Assembly (NCBI GenBank): GCA_002690805.1
Contig: NZFW01000026.1
Span: 1-61,795 of the forward strand
Length of the DNA stretch: 61,795 nucleotides
Source of the DNA: Flavobacteriaceae bacterium
GTDB lineage: Bacteria; Bacteroidota; Bacteroidia; Flavobacteriales; Flavobacteriaceae
Direction of reading: 5' to 3'
Of the stretch, positions 43,238 to 52,319 are shown one piece after another; within the stretch, counting starts at the first letter, position 1, and each line of letters begins with the position of its first letter. The notes beneath the pieces are model-generated. The model worked only from the letters and a program-made list of their open reading frames with translations. It was not told the origin of the DNA and made no database searches. Position numbers and translations under genes: made by a program.

Positions 43238-44536
43238 ATGAAAAAATACATTACTCTCGCAATTGCTATTACCGTTTGGATTTTTAATTCCAATACAGCT
43301 TTAGCTCAAAATGCTCAGAACCCTTGGGCGGTTGGAATAGGTGCTAACATTGTTAGTATAGATGATAGTAACAGTGGATCAGGTACAGGTGTGCCTGCCC
43401 TAAGTCTTACCCGTTATTTGGGTGGAAACTTCTCTATAGGCGCTCAATATTCTGCCAATAGCATAGATGGTTCTGCAGATGACTTTTATACTATTGACGG
43501 TATTGTCAAATATAACATTGTAAAAGAAGGAAAGGTAATTCCTTACCTTTTTGCAGGATACGGTCTCTCAAGATTTGGAAATGATAAAAATGCAGAAGGC
43601 ATGTTTCCATCAAAAGAATCAGCTAGAACTACTGTTGGAGGAGCTGGAGTAAATATCAGATTAAGTGATAAGTGGGCGGCTAATCTTAGTACATCAATGC
43701 GTAACGCTTCTGAAAAAGGTTCTTCGAATCATTTACAACATGTAGTTGGTTTATCTTATGTTTTTGGAACAGGAGATGCTGACGGTGATGGTGTTTCTGA
43801 CAAAAAAGATACATGTCCAGATGTGCCTGGTTTAAAAGAATTCAATGGTTGTCCTGATACTGATGGTGATGGTATACCTGATAATGAAGATTCATGTCCA
43901 GAAGAAGCAGGTACTGCCGAAATGAAAGGTTGTCCTGACACTGATGGTGATGGAATTGCTGATGGAGACGATGCTTGTCCAGAAGCAGCAGGTTCAGCAG
44001 AAATGGGAGGTTGTCCAGACAGTGATGGTGACTCTGTAGCGGACAAAGACGATAAATGTCCTGATGTTGCTGGAGAAGCTGCAAATAATGGTTGTCCATG
44101 GCCAGATTCTGACGGTGATGGTGTTCTCGACAAAGATGATTTGTGCCCTAATGTAGCTGGTGTAGCAGAAAATGGAGGATGTGAAGCAGAACCAACTAAA
44201 TTAATTGAATTTATCACTAATAGTGAATCAAAAATATATTTTGGAACCTCCAGTGTCAAAATTGGTAAAAGCGGTGAAGGCCTTATCAATAATTTAAAGT
44301 CTTTACTAGATGAGTATCCTGATGTAAATATTATTGTTCAGGGTCATGCATCTGACGATGGTTCTGAAAGTTATAATATGAAAATTTCACAAAAACGTGC
44401 AGATGCTGTTGCTGCAGCGCTTCAAGCGGCAGGCATCGATGCTAATCGTATTTCTACTGAAGCTTACGGTGAAACAAAACCTTTATCCGACAGAAAATCC
44501 AGTCGTAGAGTTGAGTTTAATCGTCAAATGAAATAA
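43238..44536 (+). CDS. OmpA-family outer-membrane protein with five TSP3 repeats
   Basis: Signal peptide (1-23, ALA-QNAQN), an N-terminal outer-membrane beta-barrel (about 25-178), five thrombospondin type 3-like repeats (about 179-310; DTDGDGIPDNEDSCP, DTDGDGIADGDDACP, and so on) that bind Ca2+ and form a stiff spacer, then the OmpA domain (VQGHASDDGSESYNMKISQKRADAV ... AYGETKP ... SRRVEFNRQMK). It is likely an abundant structural protein linking outer membrane and peptidoglycan. The high GC of the repeat region, compared with neighbours, comes from GAT/GGT Asp-Gly codons. A consensus promoter precedes and a strong terminator follows. Confidence 0.93.
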   Translation: MKKYITLAIAITVWIFNSNTALAQNAQNPWAVGIGANIVSIDDSNSGSGTGVPALSLTRYLGGNFSIGAQYSANSIDGSADDFYTIDGIVKYNIVKEGKVIPYLFAGYGLSRFGNDKNAEGMFPSKESARTTVGGAGVNIRLSDKWAANLSTSMRNASEKGSSNHLQHVVGLSYVFGTGDADGDGVSDKKDTCPDVPGLKEFNGCPDTDGDGIPDNEDSCPEEAGTAEMKGCPDTDGDGIADGDDACPEAAGSAEMGGCPDSDGDSVADKDDKCPDVAGEAANNGCPWPDSDGDGVLDKDDLCPNVAGVAENGGCEAEPTKLIEFITNSESKIYFGTSSVKIGKSGEGLINNLKSLLDEYPDVNIIVQGHASDDGSESYNMKISQKRADAVAAALQAAGIDANRISTEAYGETKPLSDRKSSRRVEFNRQMK

Positions 44537-44555
44537 ATAAATTTTAAAGCTTATT

Positions 44556-44589
44556 AAAAAAAAACCTCCATATAATGGAGGTTTTTTTT
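44556..44589 (+). terminator. Terminator after the TSP3-OmpA gene
   Basis: Stem CCTCCAT with ATGGAGG (44565-44571 with 44575-44581), flanked by A9 and T8. Confidence 0.92.
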
Positions 44590-44608
44590 ATTAGTCAATA
44601 GACATATT

Positions 44609-44821
44609 ATGAATAAAATTTTAACATTATTAATGTTCTCAGTTTTTATTATTTCTTGTTCTAAGAAAGATGAGACAATACAAGATGATGATTTAAACTC
44701 AATTGTGTGTATTGAAATATATGACCCGGTTTGTGGATCTAATGGAATCACATACAGTAATAGTTGCTTTGCTGAAGCAGCAGGAGTTTATGAATATTCA
44801 TCAGGCGAATGTGGTAGTTAA
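44609..44821 (+). CDS. Kazal-domain lipoprotein
   Basis: A 70-residue lipoprotein: lipobox IISC (Cys17), an acidic linker, then a compact Kazal-type domain with YDPVCGSNGITYSNSCFAEAAG, the family consensus. Only four cysteines are in the domain (CIEIYDPVC ... NSC ... GEC), the reduced pattern seen in bacterial Kazal proteins. Kazal domains inhibit serine proteases; here it would sit on the outer face of a membrane and could protect against own or foreign proteases. It follows a terminator, so it must have its own start or arise by read-through. Confidence 0.85.
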   Translation: MNKILTLLMFSVFIISCSKKDETIQDDDLNSIVCIEIYDPVCGSNGITYSNSCFAEAAGVYEYSSGECGS

Positions 44822-44833
44822 TTAAGTTATAAA

Positions 44834-46594
44834 CTATTTTTTATTTCGATTTCGTTTAGAACTTTTCTTTTTTTTTGAAAACTTAAAAGGATTTGGTTTA
44901 CTTCTACCTGAAAAACTTCTCTTAGAAAAACTACCTCCACTTTTTTTAGATTTTGATTTTTTAGATTTTTTATTTGGATTAAATTTTTCTGTGATTGAAA
45001 CTTCAATATCTCTACTATCTATATTTACAGATCTAAAGCCTTCAATAACTTTTTCTTTCTCATCTGGACCGGATGAAAAGAAAGAAAAGTTCTTCATTAC
45101 ATCAACATGAAAAATTTCATCACCATTTAAACCTAATGTGCCTTTAATTAAATCCTTGAGTGTTCTCCAATCATAATTATCCCTTTCACCAATATTTATA
45201 TGATATCGAACCTCATCCTTTTTATTAATACGAGACTTCGATTCATTTTCTGAAAAACCTTTACCTTTAGGTGTATCCATTACTTTTGACTTACCACTAT
45301 AATAATTATGAAAACGATCAAGCTCAATTGTTACAAGTCTTTTAAGAATGTCTTCTTTAGATAATGAATCTAGTTGTTTCGTGAATGACGGAAGAAGTTT
45401 CTCTGCCGATTCAGAAGGGTTTATGTCACTTAATTTTTTTGCTAAATGAAGCATTTGAGCGTTACAAATCTTATCAGCATCTGGAATAATTTTATGAGCT
45501 ATTTTTGATTGTATAAGTTTTTCAATTGATCTAATTTTTCGATGTTCACTTTGTGTAACTATAATTATGGAAACTCCTTTATTTCCTGCCCTTCCAGTAC
45601 GACCACTTCTGTGAGTGTAAACTTCGCTCTCATCTGGTAATTGATAATTTATTACATGAGTTATATTATCTACATCAATTCCCCGAGCAGCGACATCAGT
45701 AGCTACTAAAAGTTGAATTTGTTTCTTTCTAAAAGAATTCATCACGGTATCTCTTTGATTTTGACTCAAGTCACCATGAATTGCGGCAGCATTATAGCCT
45801 GATTCGATCAAATTCTCTGCGACTCTTTGAGTATCTCTTTTAGTTCTGCAAAACACACATCCAAAAATAGTTGGATGAGCATCAACCAAACGTTTTAATG
45901 CCTCAAATCTTTGACGACCGCTAACAGTATAACATTCATGTGAAACATTTTTGGCTCCAGAATTTTTATTGCCAATAGTTACTTCTTTTGGCGAATTCAT
46001 AAATTTATTGGCAATTTTAGCAACAGATGAGGGCATTGTGGCTGAAAACAACCATGTATTTTTTTCTTTAGGAGCCTGTGAAAGAATTGATGTTATATCA
46101 TCATAAAAACCCATATTTAACATCTCATCTGCTTCATCAAGAATACAATAGTCAATTTTTTTTATGTTTACCATTCCACGTCTTTGCATATCTTGCATCC
46201 TGCCAGGAGTAGCTACAATAATTTGTGCTCCTTTTCTTATTTTATTTGCTTGTTCTTGGATATTAGCCCCTCCGTAAACAGCAACTATATTAACTTTTGG
46301 GATATGTTTTGCGTAGGTTTGCATTTCTTTTGTAATCTGTATGCATAATTCTCTAGTCGGGGATAGGATTAATCCTTGAGTATGCAGGGCATTTACATCA
46401 ATCTTTTGTAATAAAGGCATTCCAAAAGCTGCAGTTTTTCCAGTTCCAGTTTGTGCTAAAGCTACAAGGTCAATATCACTACCCAATAATAACGGAATTG
46501 ACTCTTTTTGAACATCAGTTGGTATTTGAAAACCTAAATCTTCAACTGCTTTAATTATAAAGGGTTCAAGACCTAATTCTTTGAATGACAACAT
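44834..46594 (-). CDS. DEAD-box RNA helicase with DbpA-type RNA-binding domain
   Basis: Helicase core: AQTGTGKTAAFG (motif I), PTRELC, DEAD in CILDEADEML, SATMP, ATDVAARGIDV, HRSGRTGRAG. After residue 450 a DbpA/CsdA-like RNA-binding domain (VRYHINIGERDNYDWRTLKDLIKGTLGLNGDEIFHVDVMKNFSFF) and a very basic, Lys/Ser/Arg-rich tail follow. Probably acts in ribosome assembly or RNA remodelling, as DeaD does. A -7-like TACTTTTG is on the minus strand at 46618-46611. Confidence 0.95.
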   Translation of the reverse strand: MLSFKELGLEPFIIKAVEDLGFQIPTDVQKESIPLLLGSDIDLVALAQTGTGKTAAFGMPLLQKIDVNALHTQGLILSPTRELCIQITKEMQTYAKHIPKVNIVAVYGGANIQEQANKIRKGAQIIVATPGRMQDMQRRGMVNIKKIDYCILDEADEMLNMGFYDDITSILSQAPKEKNTWLFSATMPSSVAKIANKFMNSPKEVTIGNKNSGAKNVSHECYTVSGRQRFEALKRLVDAHPTIFGCVFCRTKRDTQRVAENLIESGYNAAAIHGDLSQNQRDTVMNSFRKKQIQLLVATDVAARGIDVDNITHVINYQLPDESEVYTHRSGRTGRAGNKGVSIIIVTQSEHRKIRSIEKLIQSKIAHKIIPDADKICNAQMLHLAKKLSDINPSESAEKLLPSFTKQLDSLSKEDILKRLVTIELDRFHNYYSGKSKVMDTPKGKGFSENESKSRINKKDEVRYHINIGERDNYDWRTLKDLIKGTLGLNGDEIFHVDVMKNFSFFSSGPDEKEKVIEGFRSVNIDSRDIEVSITEKFNPNKKSKKSKSKKSGGSFSKRSFSGRSKPNPFKFSKKKKSSKRNRNKK

Positions 46595-46794
46595 AAAATA
46601 ATTTGAGGCACAAAAGTAGCCTAATTATTCTTGGTAGTTATTATTTTATCAAAATACTTTGAAATATATATAACTTAAAATAATTTTCGACTTATTATCT
46701 GATCAGAGAAATAGACATAAATCGTAATTGAGTGTTATTCCAAAAAATAAAATCAAGATTTTAATTATATTTAACTAAATATTAATTTGATAAC

Positions 46795-48276
46795 ATGAAA
46801 AAATTACTCCTATCTACCCTAATAAGCTGTTTTTCAATATTTCTTTATGCTCAGGAAATAAAATTACCAATAGATACAATTGTTGTCACACAACATAAAA
46901 CTATAATTAAAGGTCAAGCAATTAGTTATGAAGCACAAACTGGAACACAACCAGTTTGGAATGAAGAAGGTAAACCAATTGCATCTCTTTTTTATACTTA
47001 TTATAGAAGAACTGATATCAAAAATTCCAACCAAAGACCAATAATATTTTCTTTTAACGGAGGTCCTGGGTCAGCATCAGTGTGGATGCATATTGCTTAT
47101 ACTGGACCTAAAATTCTTAAAATTGATGACGAGGGATACCCTGTTCAACCATATGGTTTCAAAACTAACTCCTACTCTATTTTGGATGTTGCTGATATAG
47201 TTTTTATAAACCCTGTTAATACAGGTTATTCAAGGATGATTAAAGTTAACGGTAAACTTCCTGACAGGGATACATTTTTTGGCATTAATGCTGATATTCG
47301 TTATTTGTCAGGTTGGCTTAATACATTTGTTAGTAGAAATAATAGATGGGAATCTTCTAAATACATAATCGGAGAAAGTTACGGTGGAACAAGAGTAATG
47401 GGACTTTCATTGGCATTACAAAATCAACAATGGATGTATTTAAATGGAGTAATTATGGTTTCTCCAGCTGATTATAAAACATTTGATGATAATCCAGTTT
47501 CATCAGCTCTTAACTTACCATATTTTGCTGCAACTGCTTGGTATCACAAGCAGCTTAAACCTGAATTACAACAAAAAGATTTACTAGATGTATTACCAGA
47601 AGTTGAAAAATTTTCAATCAACTCTCTAATTCCTGCACTAGCAAAAGGAGGGTTTATTGATAATGAAGAAAAAAATGTAATAGCTCAAAAAATGTCAGAT
47701 TTTATTGGGATTCCAAAAAAGGTAATTTTACAACAAAATTTAGACCTTCCAACTCAGTACTTTTGGAAAGAATTATTAAGAGATGAAGGAAGAAATATTG
47801 GAAGACTTGATTCAAGGTATCTAGGCATTGACAGAACAGATAGTGGAAGTAGACCAGATTATAGTGCAGAATTAACTTCTTGGTTGCATTCATTTACTCC
47901 TGCAATTAATCACTACATAAAAAATGAATTAAAATTCAAAACAGATATTAAATACAACATGTTCGGACCTGTTCGTCCATGGAATGAAGAAAATGACAAT
48001 ACAAGAGAAAACCTAAGACAAGCAATGGCTCAAAATCCTTATCTCCATGTAATGACTCAGTCAGGTTATTTTGATGGAGCAACAACCTATTTTGCTGCAA
48101 AGTATTCTCAGTGGCAAATGGATCCTAGTGGAAAGCTACGTGACCGTTTTTCATTCAAAGGTTACAGGAGTGGCCACATGATGTATTTAAGGAAAGAAGA
48201 TTTAATTAAAGCTAATGATGATTTAAGGGATTTCATTAAAAAAACCACTACTTATGGAAAACCAGCAAAGTATTAA
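46795..48276 (+). CDS. Secreted S10-family serine carboxypeptidase-like protein
   Basis: A 493-residue alpha/beta-hydrolase peptidase: Sec signal peptide (1-19), oxyanion region FNGGPGSASVWMH, nucleophile Ser195 in GESYGGTR, Asp427 in SGYFDG and His461 in RSGHMMYLRKEDL. S10 enzymes cleave single residues from peptide C-termini at low pH in eukaryotes; bacterial members are likely periplasmic. It overlaps the convergent TIM-barrel gene by four bases. Confidence 0.92.
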   Translation: MKKLLLSTLISCFSIFLYAQEIKLPIDTIVVTQHKTIIKGQAISYEAQTGTQPVWNEEGKPIASLFYTYYRRTDIKNSNQRPIIFSFNGGPGSASVWMHIAYTGPKILKIDDEGYPVQPYGFKTNSYSILDVADIVFINPVNTGYSRMIKVNGKLPDRDTFFGINADIRYLSGWLNTFVSRNNRWESSKYIIGESYGGTRVMGLSLALQNQQWMYLNGVIMVSPADYKTFDDNPVSSALNLPYFAATAWYHKQLKPELQQKDLLDVLPEVEKFSINSLIPALAKGGFIDNEEKNVIAQKMSDFIGIPKKVILQQNLDLPTQYFWKELLRDEGRNIGRLDSRYLGIDRTDSGSRPDYSAELTSWLHSFTPAINHYIKNELKFKTDIKYNMFGPVRPWNEENDNTRENLRQAMAQNPYLHVMTQSGYFDGATTYFAAKYSQWQMDPSGKLRDRFSFKGYRSGHMMYLRKEDLIKANDDLRDFIKKTTTYGKPAKY

Positions 48277-49157
48277 ACATCACAAATTTGAATTGCATCA
48301 GCTAGTCCCCCAATAAGATCTTTCTTGGTTGGAATAAATTCTTGAGCAACATATCCTTTAAAACCAGTTGAAACAATTGCTTCCATTATTGCAGGATAAT
48401 ACAATTCTTGAGTCTCATCTATTTCATGTCTTCCAGGAACTCCTGCAGTGTGATAATGTCCAAAAAATTTATGATTCTCAGTAATTGTTCTAATAACATC
48501 TCCCTCATTAATTTGCATGTGATAAATGTCGTATAAAAGTTTAAAATTATCAGAGTTAATTCTTTTACACAATTCAATTCCCCAATTAGAATTGTCACAC
48601 ATATAATCTTTATGATCTATTTTTGAGTTTAAAAGCTCCATATGAAGAACAACCCCATGCTTTTCGGCCATTGGAATAACTTTACGTAATCCCTCTATGC
48701 AATTTTCAAGTCCTTGCTCATCACTTATATTTCTTCTGCTTCCACTAAAACAAATCAAATTAGTCCACCCTGCATCAGAAACTAAATTAATATGTCTTAG
48801 ATAATTTGAAATTAAATCTTCATGATATTTTGTATCACACCAACCATTTGTTAAACTTCTAGTAGATTTTCCCTCTAAATCCCCATAACACATTGTTGAA
48901 ACTAAATCATGCTTCTTTAAAATATCCCAATTTTCCGATCCCACCAGATCAATCCCAACTAATCCAATGTTTTTGGAAGCTTTAGCTAAATCTTCAAAGG
49001 ATAATTTGTTATAACACCAAGCACTTACAGAATGGTTTATATTTCCTTTTAATTTTGAATATTTTGTTTTCATTTTTTTATTTGAAGAAACAATTGGCAT
49101 TATTCCAACACCTGCAATTCCTGTTCCAATAGTTTTTAAAAGATTTCTTCTATTCAT
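48273..49157 (-). CDS. Twin-Arg exported TIM-barrel sugar isomerase-like protein
   Basis: A 294-residue protein with an N-terminal twin-arginine-like signal (NRRNLLK, then a hydrophobic stretch to about 24) and a xylose-isomerase-like TIM barrel resembling hydroxypyruvate isomerase: VVLHMELLNSK (metal Glu), YDIYHMQINEGD, GHYHTAG and YVAQEF. It may epimerise or isomerise a sugar or ketose in the periplasm. It is the last gene of a minus-strand group with GalE and a Gfo/Idh/MocA oxidoreductase. Confidence 0.83.
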   Translation of the reverse strand: MNRRNLLKTIGTGIAGVGIMPIVSSNKKMKTKYSKLKGNINHSVSAWCYNKLSFEDLAKASKNIGLVGIDLVGSENWDILKKHDLVSTMCYGDLEGKSTRSLTNGWCDTKYHEDLISNYLRHINLVSDAGWTNLICFSGSRRNISDEQGLENCIEGLRKVIPMAEKHGVVLHMELLNSKIDHKDYMCDNSNWGIELCKRINSDNFKLLYDIYHMQINEGDVIRTITENHKFFGHYHTAGVPGRHEIDETQELYYPAIMEAIVSTGFKGYVAQEFIPTKKDLIGGLADAIQICDV

Positions 49158-49192
49158 TTCATTGTTTTGCTAATGAACATAAAAATAAACAA

Positions 49193-50200
49193 TTATTTTT
49201 TATTTATTTCCCAATTCCATGCTGAATACAATGCGTCTGATAATGTATATTTTGATTTCCAATTTAATATTTTTTTTGCTTTTTTGGTATCGGCATATGC
49301 TATTACTACATCTCCTGGTCTTCTTTCTCCAATCTTAAATCTGACTTTTTTACCTATTGTTTCTTCAAATAAAGTAATTAAATTAAACACACTAACACCA
49401 TGTCCAGTTCCAATATTTATAGCTTCTAAAAATTTATTTGATTTGGTCTCGTGTAAAAAATTGATTGCCCTACAATGAGCATTTGATAAATCCATAATAT
49501 GAATATAATCTCGAATACAACTTCCATCAGCAGTTGGATAATCATCTCCAAAAACTGTAAGGATTTCTCTTTCTCCATTTACAACCTGAGTTAAATAAGG
49601 TAAAATATTTTCTGGAATATTTTTAGGATTTTCACCGATAAGACCACCAGGGTGAGCTCCAATTGGATTAAAATAACGAAGAGATATTCCTTTAAAATAT
49701 GGTTGTATATTATATTCTGCTTCAATAATTTGTTCACAAATCTGTTTTGTATGTCCATAAGGTGAGGAAGCAATTCCAAAAGAAATTTCTTCTGTAATTG
49801 GTTGAATTTTAGAATTACCATAAACCGTACAAGATGAACTAAAAATAAGTGGTATGCCTTTTGGCATAAACTCTAAAAGATTAATTGTCCCAATTACATT
49901 GTTTTGATAATATTTTATCGGTTTACTAACACTTTCACTCACTGACTTAAGTGCTGCAAAATGGATAATACCCTCAATATCATAATGCTGTTTGAAAAAG
50001 TCTTTTACTTCATTTTTATGCTTTAAGTCAATTTTATCGAAAGTAGGTTTTACACCAGTAAGAGACTCTATTCTATCTAAAACAGAAACATTACTATTAG
50101 ATAAATTGTCTATAATTGCTACCTCATGTTTATCTTGAATTAAATCAACGACTACATGTGACCCAATATATCCTAGACCTCCTGTTACTAGTATTTTCAA
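49193..50200 (-). CDS. galE: UDP-glucose 4-epimerase
   Basis: An SDR epimerase of 335 residues interconverting UDP-glucose and UDP-galactose. NAD motif GGLGYIGSH (7-15), DNLSNSN, SSSCTVYG (Ser) and YGHTK (catalytic Tyr and Lys), RYFNPIGAHP and GSCIRDYIHI. The start is TTG at 50200; no ATG is in frame upstream of the first strand. It starts 16 bases after the oxidoreductase stop. It feeds exopolysaccharide or lipopolysaccharide sugar synthesis. Confidence 0.94.
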   Translation of the reverse strand: MKILVTGGLGYIGSHVVVDLIQDKHEVAIIDNLSNSNVSVLDRIESLTGVKPTFDKIDLKHKNEVKDFFKQHYDIEGIIHFAALKSVSESVSKPIKYYQNNVIGTINLLEFMPKGIPLIFSSSCTVYGNSKIQPITEEISFGIASSPYGHTKQICEQIIEAEYNIQPYFKGISLRYFNPIGAHPGGLIGENPKNIPENILPYLTQVVNGEREILTVFGDDYPTADGSCIRDYIHIMDLSNAHCRAINFLHETKSNKFLEAINIGTGHGVSVFNLITLFEETIGKKVRFKIGERRPGDVVIAYADTKKAKKILNWKSKYTLSDALYSAWNWEINKK

Positions 50201-50216
50201 TAAAAAAAATTAAAAA

Positions 50217-51689
50217 TTAAATCTCCCAACCAGCTCTATATTCTCTACCAACAAATTGATTAGCTTCCTCTAAATTCGTTATTCTCATTTTATCACCATC
50301 CCATAATAATTTTTTACGAGCGTAATAATTCATTCTATTGTTAGATTCTTTTCTAAGCAAATAACTTTTGATAGCAATATTACCCATTAAGACAGTTTCT
50401 GTAAGAGGCCCTGCATAATCAAATGAAGAAGTTAATGAGAGATGCTCTTTACTATTAAATCCTGCTTTACATGCATCAATCCATTTACGTTGATGGCCAA
50501 ACTCAGGCTCATCTGAATTACTATGATTTGTATCTTTGTCTTCAATTGTAGGCATATTCTTCCTATACATTTTGGGATTATCTCCATATACATCTGTTGT
50601 TATTATCCCTTTTTCTCCTATCATCATGACTCCATTATTACCTCCTCTTCCAGCTAAATCTTCGTTGGGAGGAATCAAATCTGGGTGTGATGGTCTTATT
50701 CCGCCATCAGTCCAAACCATTTCAATTTTATTATCATTTTTTTGAGTAGGGTCAAAATGTAAAGTTACAGATGATGATGGAGGACATCCTTCAGGAATAT
50801 ACTCTGGAGTCCACATTTTAGTATAAACACTCCCAACACTACACTCAACATCAGTTGGATACTTTAATCCTAATGCTCTAAAAGGTATATCTATTATATG
50901 ACACCCCATGTCTCCTAGAGCTCCTGTACCATATGCCCACCAACCTCTCCAATCAAAAGGATGCATACCTGGAATGTAATCTGTTTGGGGAGCAGGTCCT
51001 AACCATAAATCCCAATTTAAACCTTTAGGGAGCTTACTCGCATCAGGCTTTGGCATATTAATACCTTGAGGCCAAACAGGACGATTAGTCCATACATAGA
51101 CCTTAGAAACTTTACCTATTTCTTTATCATCAATCCATTTTTGAACAATTAATTGTGAGGGGTTAGAAGCACCTTGATTTCCCATTTGAGATACAATTTT
51201 ATTATCTCTAGCCATTTCAGTCAAAATTCTTGCTTCTCTAACATTATGAGTTAAGGGTTTTTGAACGTATACATGTTTATTTCTTTCCATAGAATAAACA
51301 GCTGCAGGAGCATGTGAATGATCTGGACCTGAAATAGTCACAGCATCAATCTCTGGATGTTTATCGAGCATTTCTCTGAAATCTTCATAAAATTTAGCCT
51401 TTGGAAACTTTTCTCGACTCTCAACTACACCATGAAGACCATTAGGATGTACATCACATAATGCAACAACCCTTTCTCTTCCATTTACTGAAGCATTTAA
51501 TATATCAGATCGCCCTTTTCCACCGACACCAATTCCTGCTATGGCTAATTGATCACTAGGAGGAATATATCCACTACCCCCAATCACATGTCTTGGAAGA
51601 ATTAGAAAAGATGATGCTAAAATTGATTTTTTTATAAAGTCTCTTCTGCCTTTATCAGTGTTTTTTATATTTCTATTCATTTTAGTCAT
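50217..51689 (-). CDS. Twin-Arg exported Gfo/Idh/MocA-family oxidoreductase
   Basis: A 490-residue NAD(P)-dependent oxidoreductase. The N-terminus has a twin-arginine signal (GRRDFIKKSILAS, from about residue 14, hydrophobic to 36), then the Rossmann part (IAGIGVGGKGRSDI; VYVQKPLTHNVREA with the EKP-like lysine) and the C-terminal GFO domain (GDMGCHIIDIPFRALGLKYP). Long secreted members in Bacteroidetes act on sugars or glycosides. It and the TIM-barrel protein are probably partners. 95 bases separate it from the PNPOx-like gene upstream. Confidence 0.9.
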   Translation of the reverse strand: MTKMNRNIKNTDKGRRDFIKKSILASSFLILPRHVIGGSGYIPPSDQLAIAGIGVGGKGRSDILNASVNGRERVVALCDVHPNGLHGVVESREKFPKAKFYEDFREMLDKHPEIDAVTISGPDHSHAPAAVYSMERNKHVYVQKPLTHNVREARILTEMARDNKIVSQMGNQGASNPSQLIVQKWIDDKEIGKVSKVYVWTNRPVWPQGINMPKPDASKLPKGLNWDLWLGPAPQTDYIPGMHPFDWRGWWAYGTGALGDMGCHIIDIPFRALGLKYPTDVECSVGSVYTKMWTPEYIPEGCPPSSSVTLHFDPTQKNDNKIEMVWTDGGIRPSHPDLIPPNEDLAGRGGNNGVMMIGEKGIITTDVYGDNPKMYRKNMPTIEDKDTNHSNSDEPEFGHQRKWIDACKAGFNSKEHLSLTSSFDYAGPLTETVLMGNIAIKSYLLRKESNNRMNYYARKKLLWDGDKMRITNLEEANQFVGREYRAGWEI

Positions 51690-51783
51690 TATTAATTTTT
51701 ATAATATGGTTAAGATTTCAAGTATTAATTTATTTTCTAATTTCTTTGACAAGTTTAAAATTACAAATTTTATAAATACTTTT

Positions 51784-52314
51784 CTATGGAGCAATATAAA
51801 AACCTTTCCAAGAGTCCTCTGCACTATAAAAACATCGAATGTTTTGATATTTATTTAATTGCAAACACTCTATAGTCATGGCCTGAAAAGATATTTGTGA
51901 AAAATTAATTTTATCACCATGCTTCAAGCTTGCAGGGTCTTCAATTTTTGTTCCAGGCGGAATATCAGAGGTATAATTTCTTTTAGAATATTCAGATAAT
52001 GAATTAAAAATGTTTAAATCAGAATTAATATTAACCACTCCAGCTTTGACAATGACCTGTAAAAGATTTACTGAATCATAAAATAATAATTGTGCTGACG
52101 AAGATTTATTTAAGTTTTGAATTTTCTTAGATCTTGAATCGGTATAAATAGTAAAAATGATTTTATTAGGATCAAAATCTCTTAAAATTACATTTCTACT
52201 TTTAGGTTCATTGTCTTGTATAGTTGATAAAACAAAAGTTCTAAAAGGATAATTTTTATCTTTAATAGAAGTTCTCCATTTTTCTATACAGTTAATAAAT
52301 ATTTTTGAAAGCAC
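51784..52314 (-). CDS. Pyridoxamine 5'-phosphate oxidase-like flavoprotein
   Basis: A 176-residue split-barrel protein of the Alr4036-type PNPOx family: KNYPFRTFVLSTIQDNEPKSRNVILRDF, then FTIYTDSRSKKIQNLN, SAQLLFYDSVNLLQV and IECLQLNKY at the dimer interface. Some members oxidise pyridoxamine phosphate; many are flavin-binding without proven reaction. The start is GTG at 52314. It starts five bases after the DUF3089 stop, probably coupled. Confidence 0.82.
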   Translation of the reverse strand: MLSKIFINCIEKWRTSIKDKNYPFRTFVLSTIQDNEPKSRNVILRDFDPNKIIFTIYTDSRSKKIQNLNKSSSAQLLFYDSVNLLQVIVKAGVVNINSDLNIFNSLSEYSKRNYTSDIPPGTKIEDPASLKHGDKINFSQISFQAMTIECLQLNKYQNIRCFYSAEDSWKGFYIAP

Positions 52315-52319
52315 TTTAT

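Noticed and set aside
43776-44190. Regular repeats that could suggest a CRISPR or tandem-repeat array
   Set aside because: They are protein-coding TSP3 repeats in frame, diverged and without spacers.
43756-44289. A 177-codon open frame antisense to the TSP3 repeats
   Set aside because: It mirrors the Asp-Gly repeat codons as a Ser/Pro-rich low-complexity frame; not a gene.
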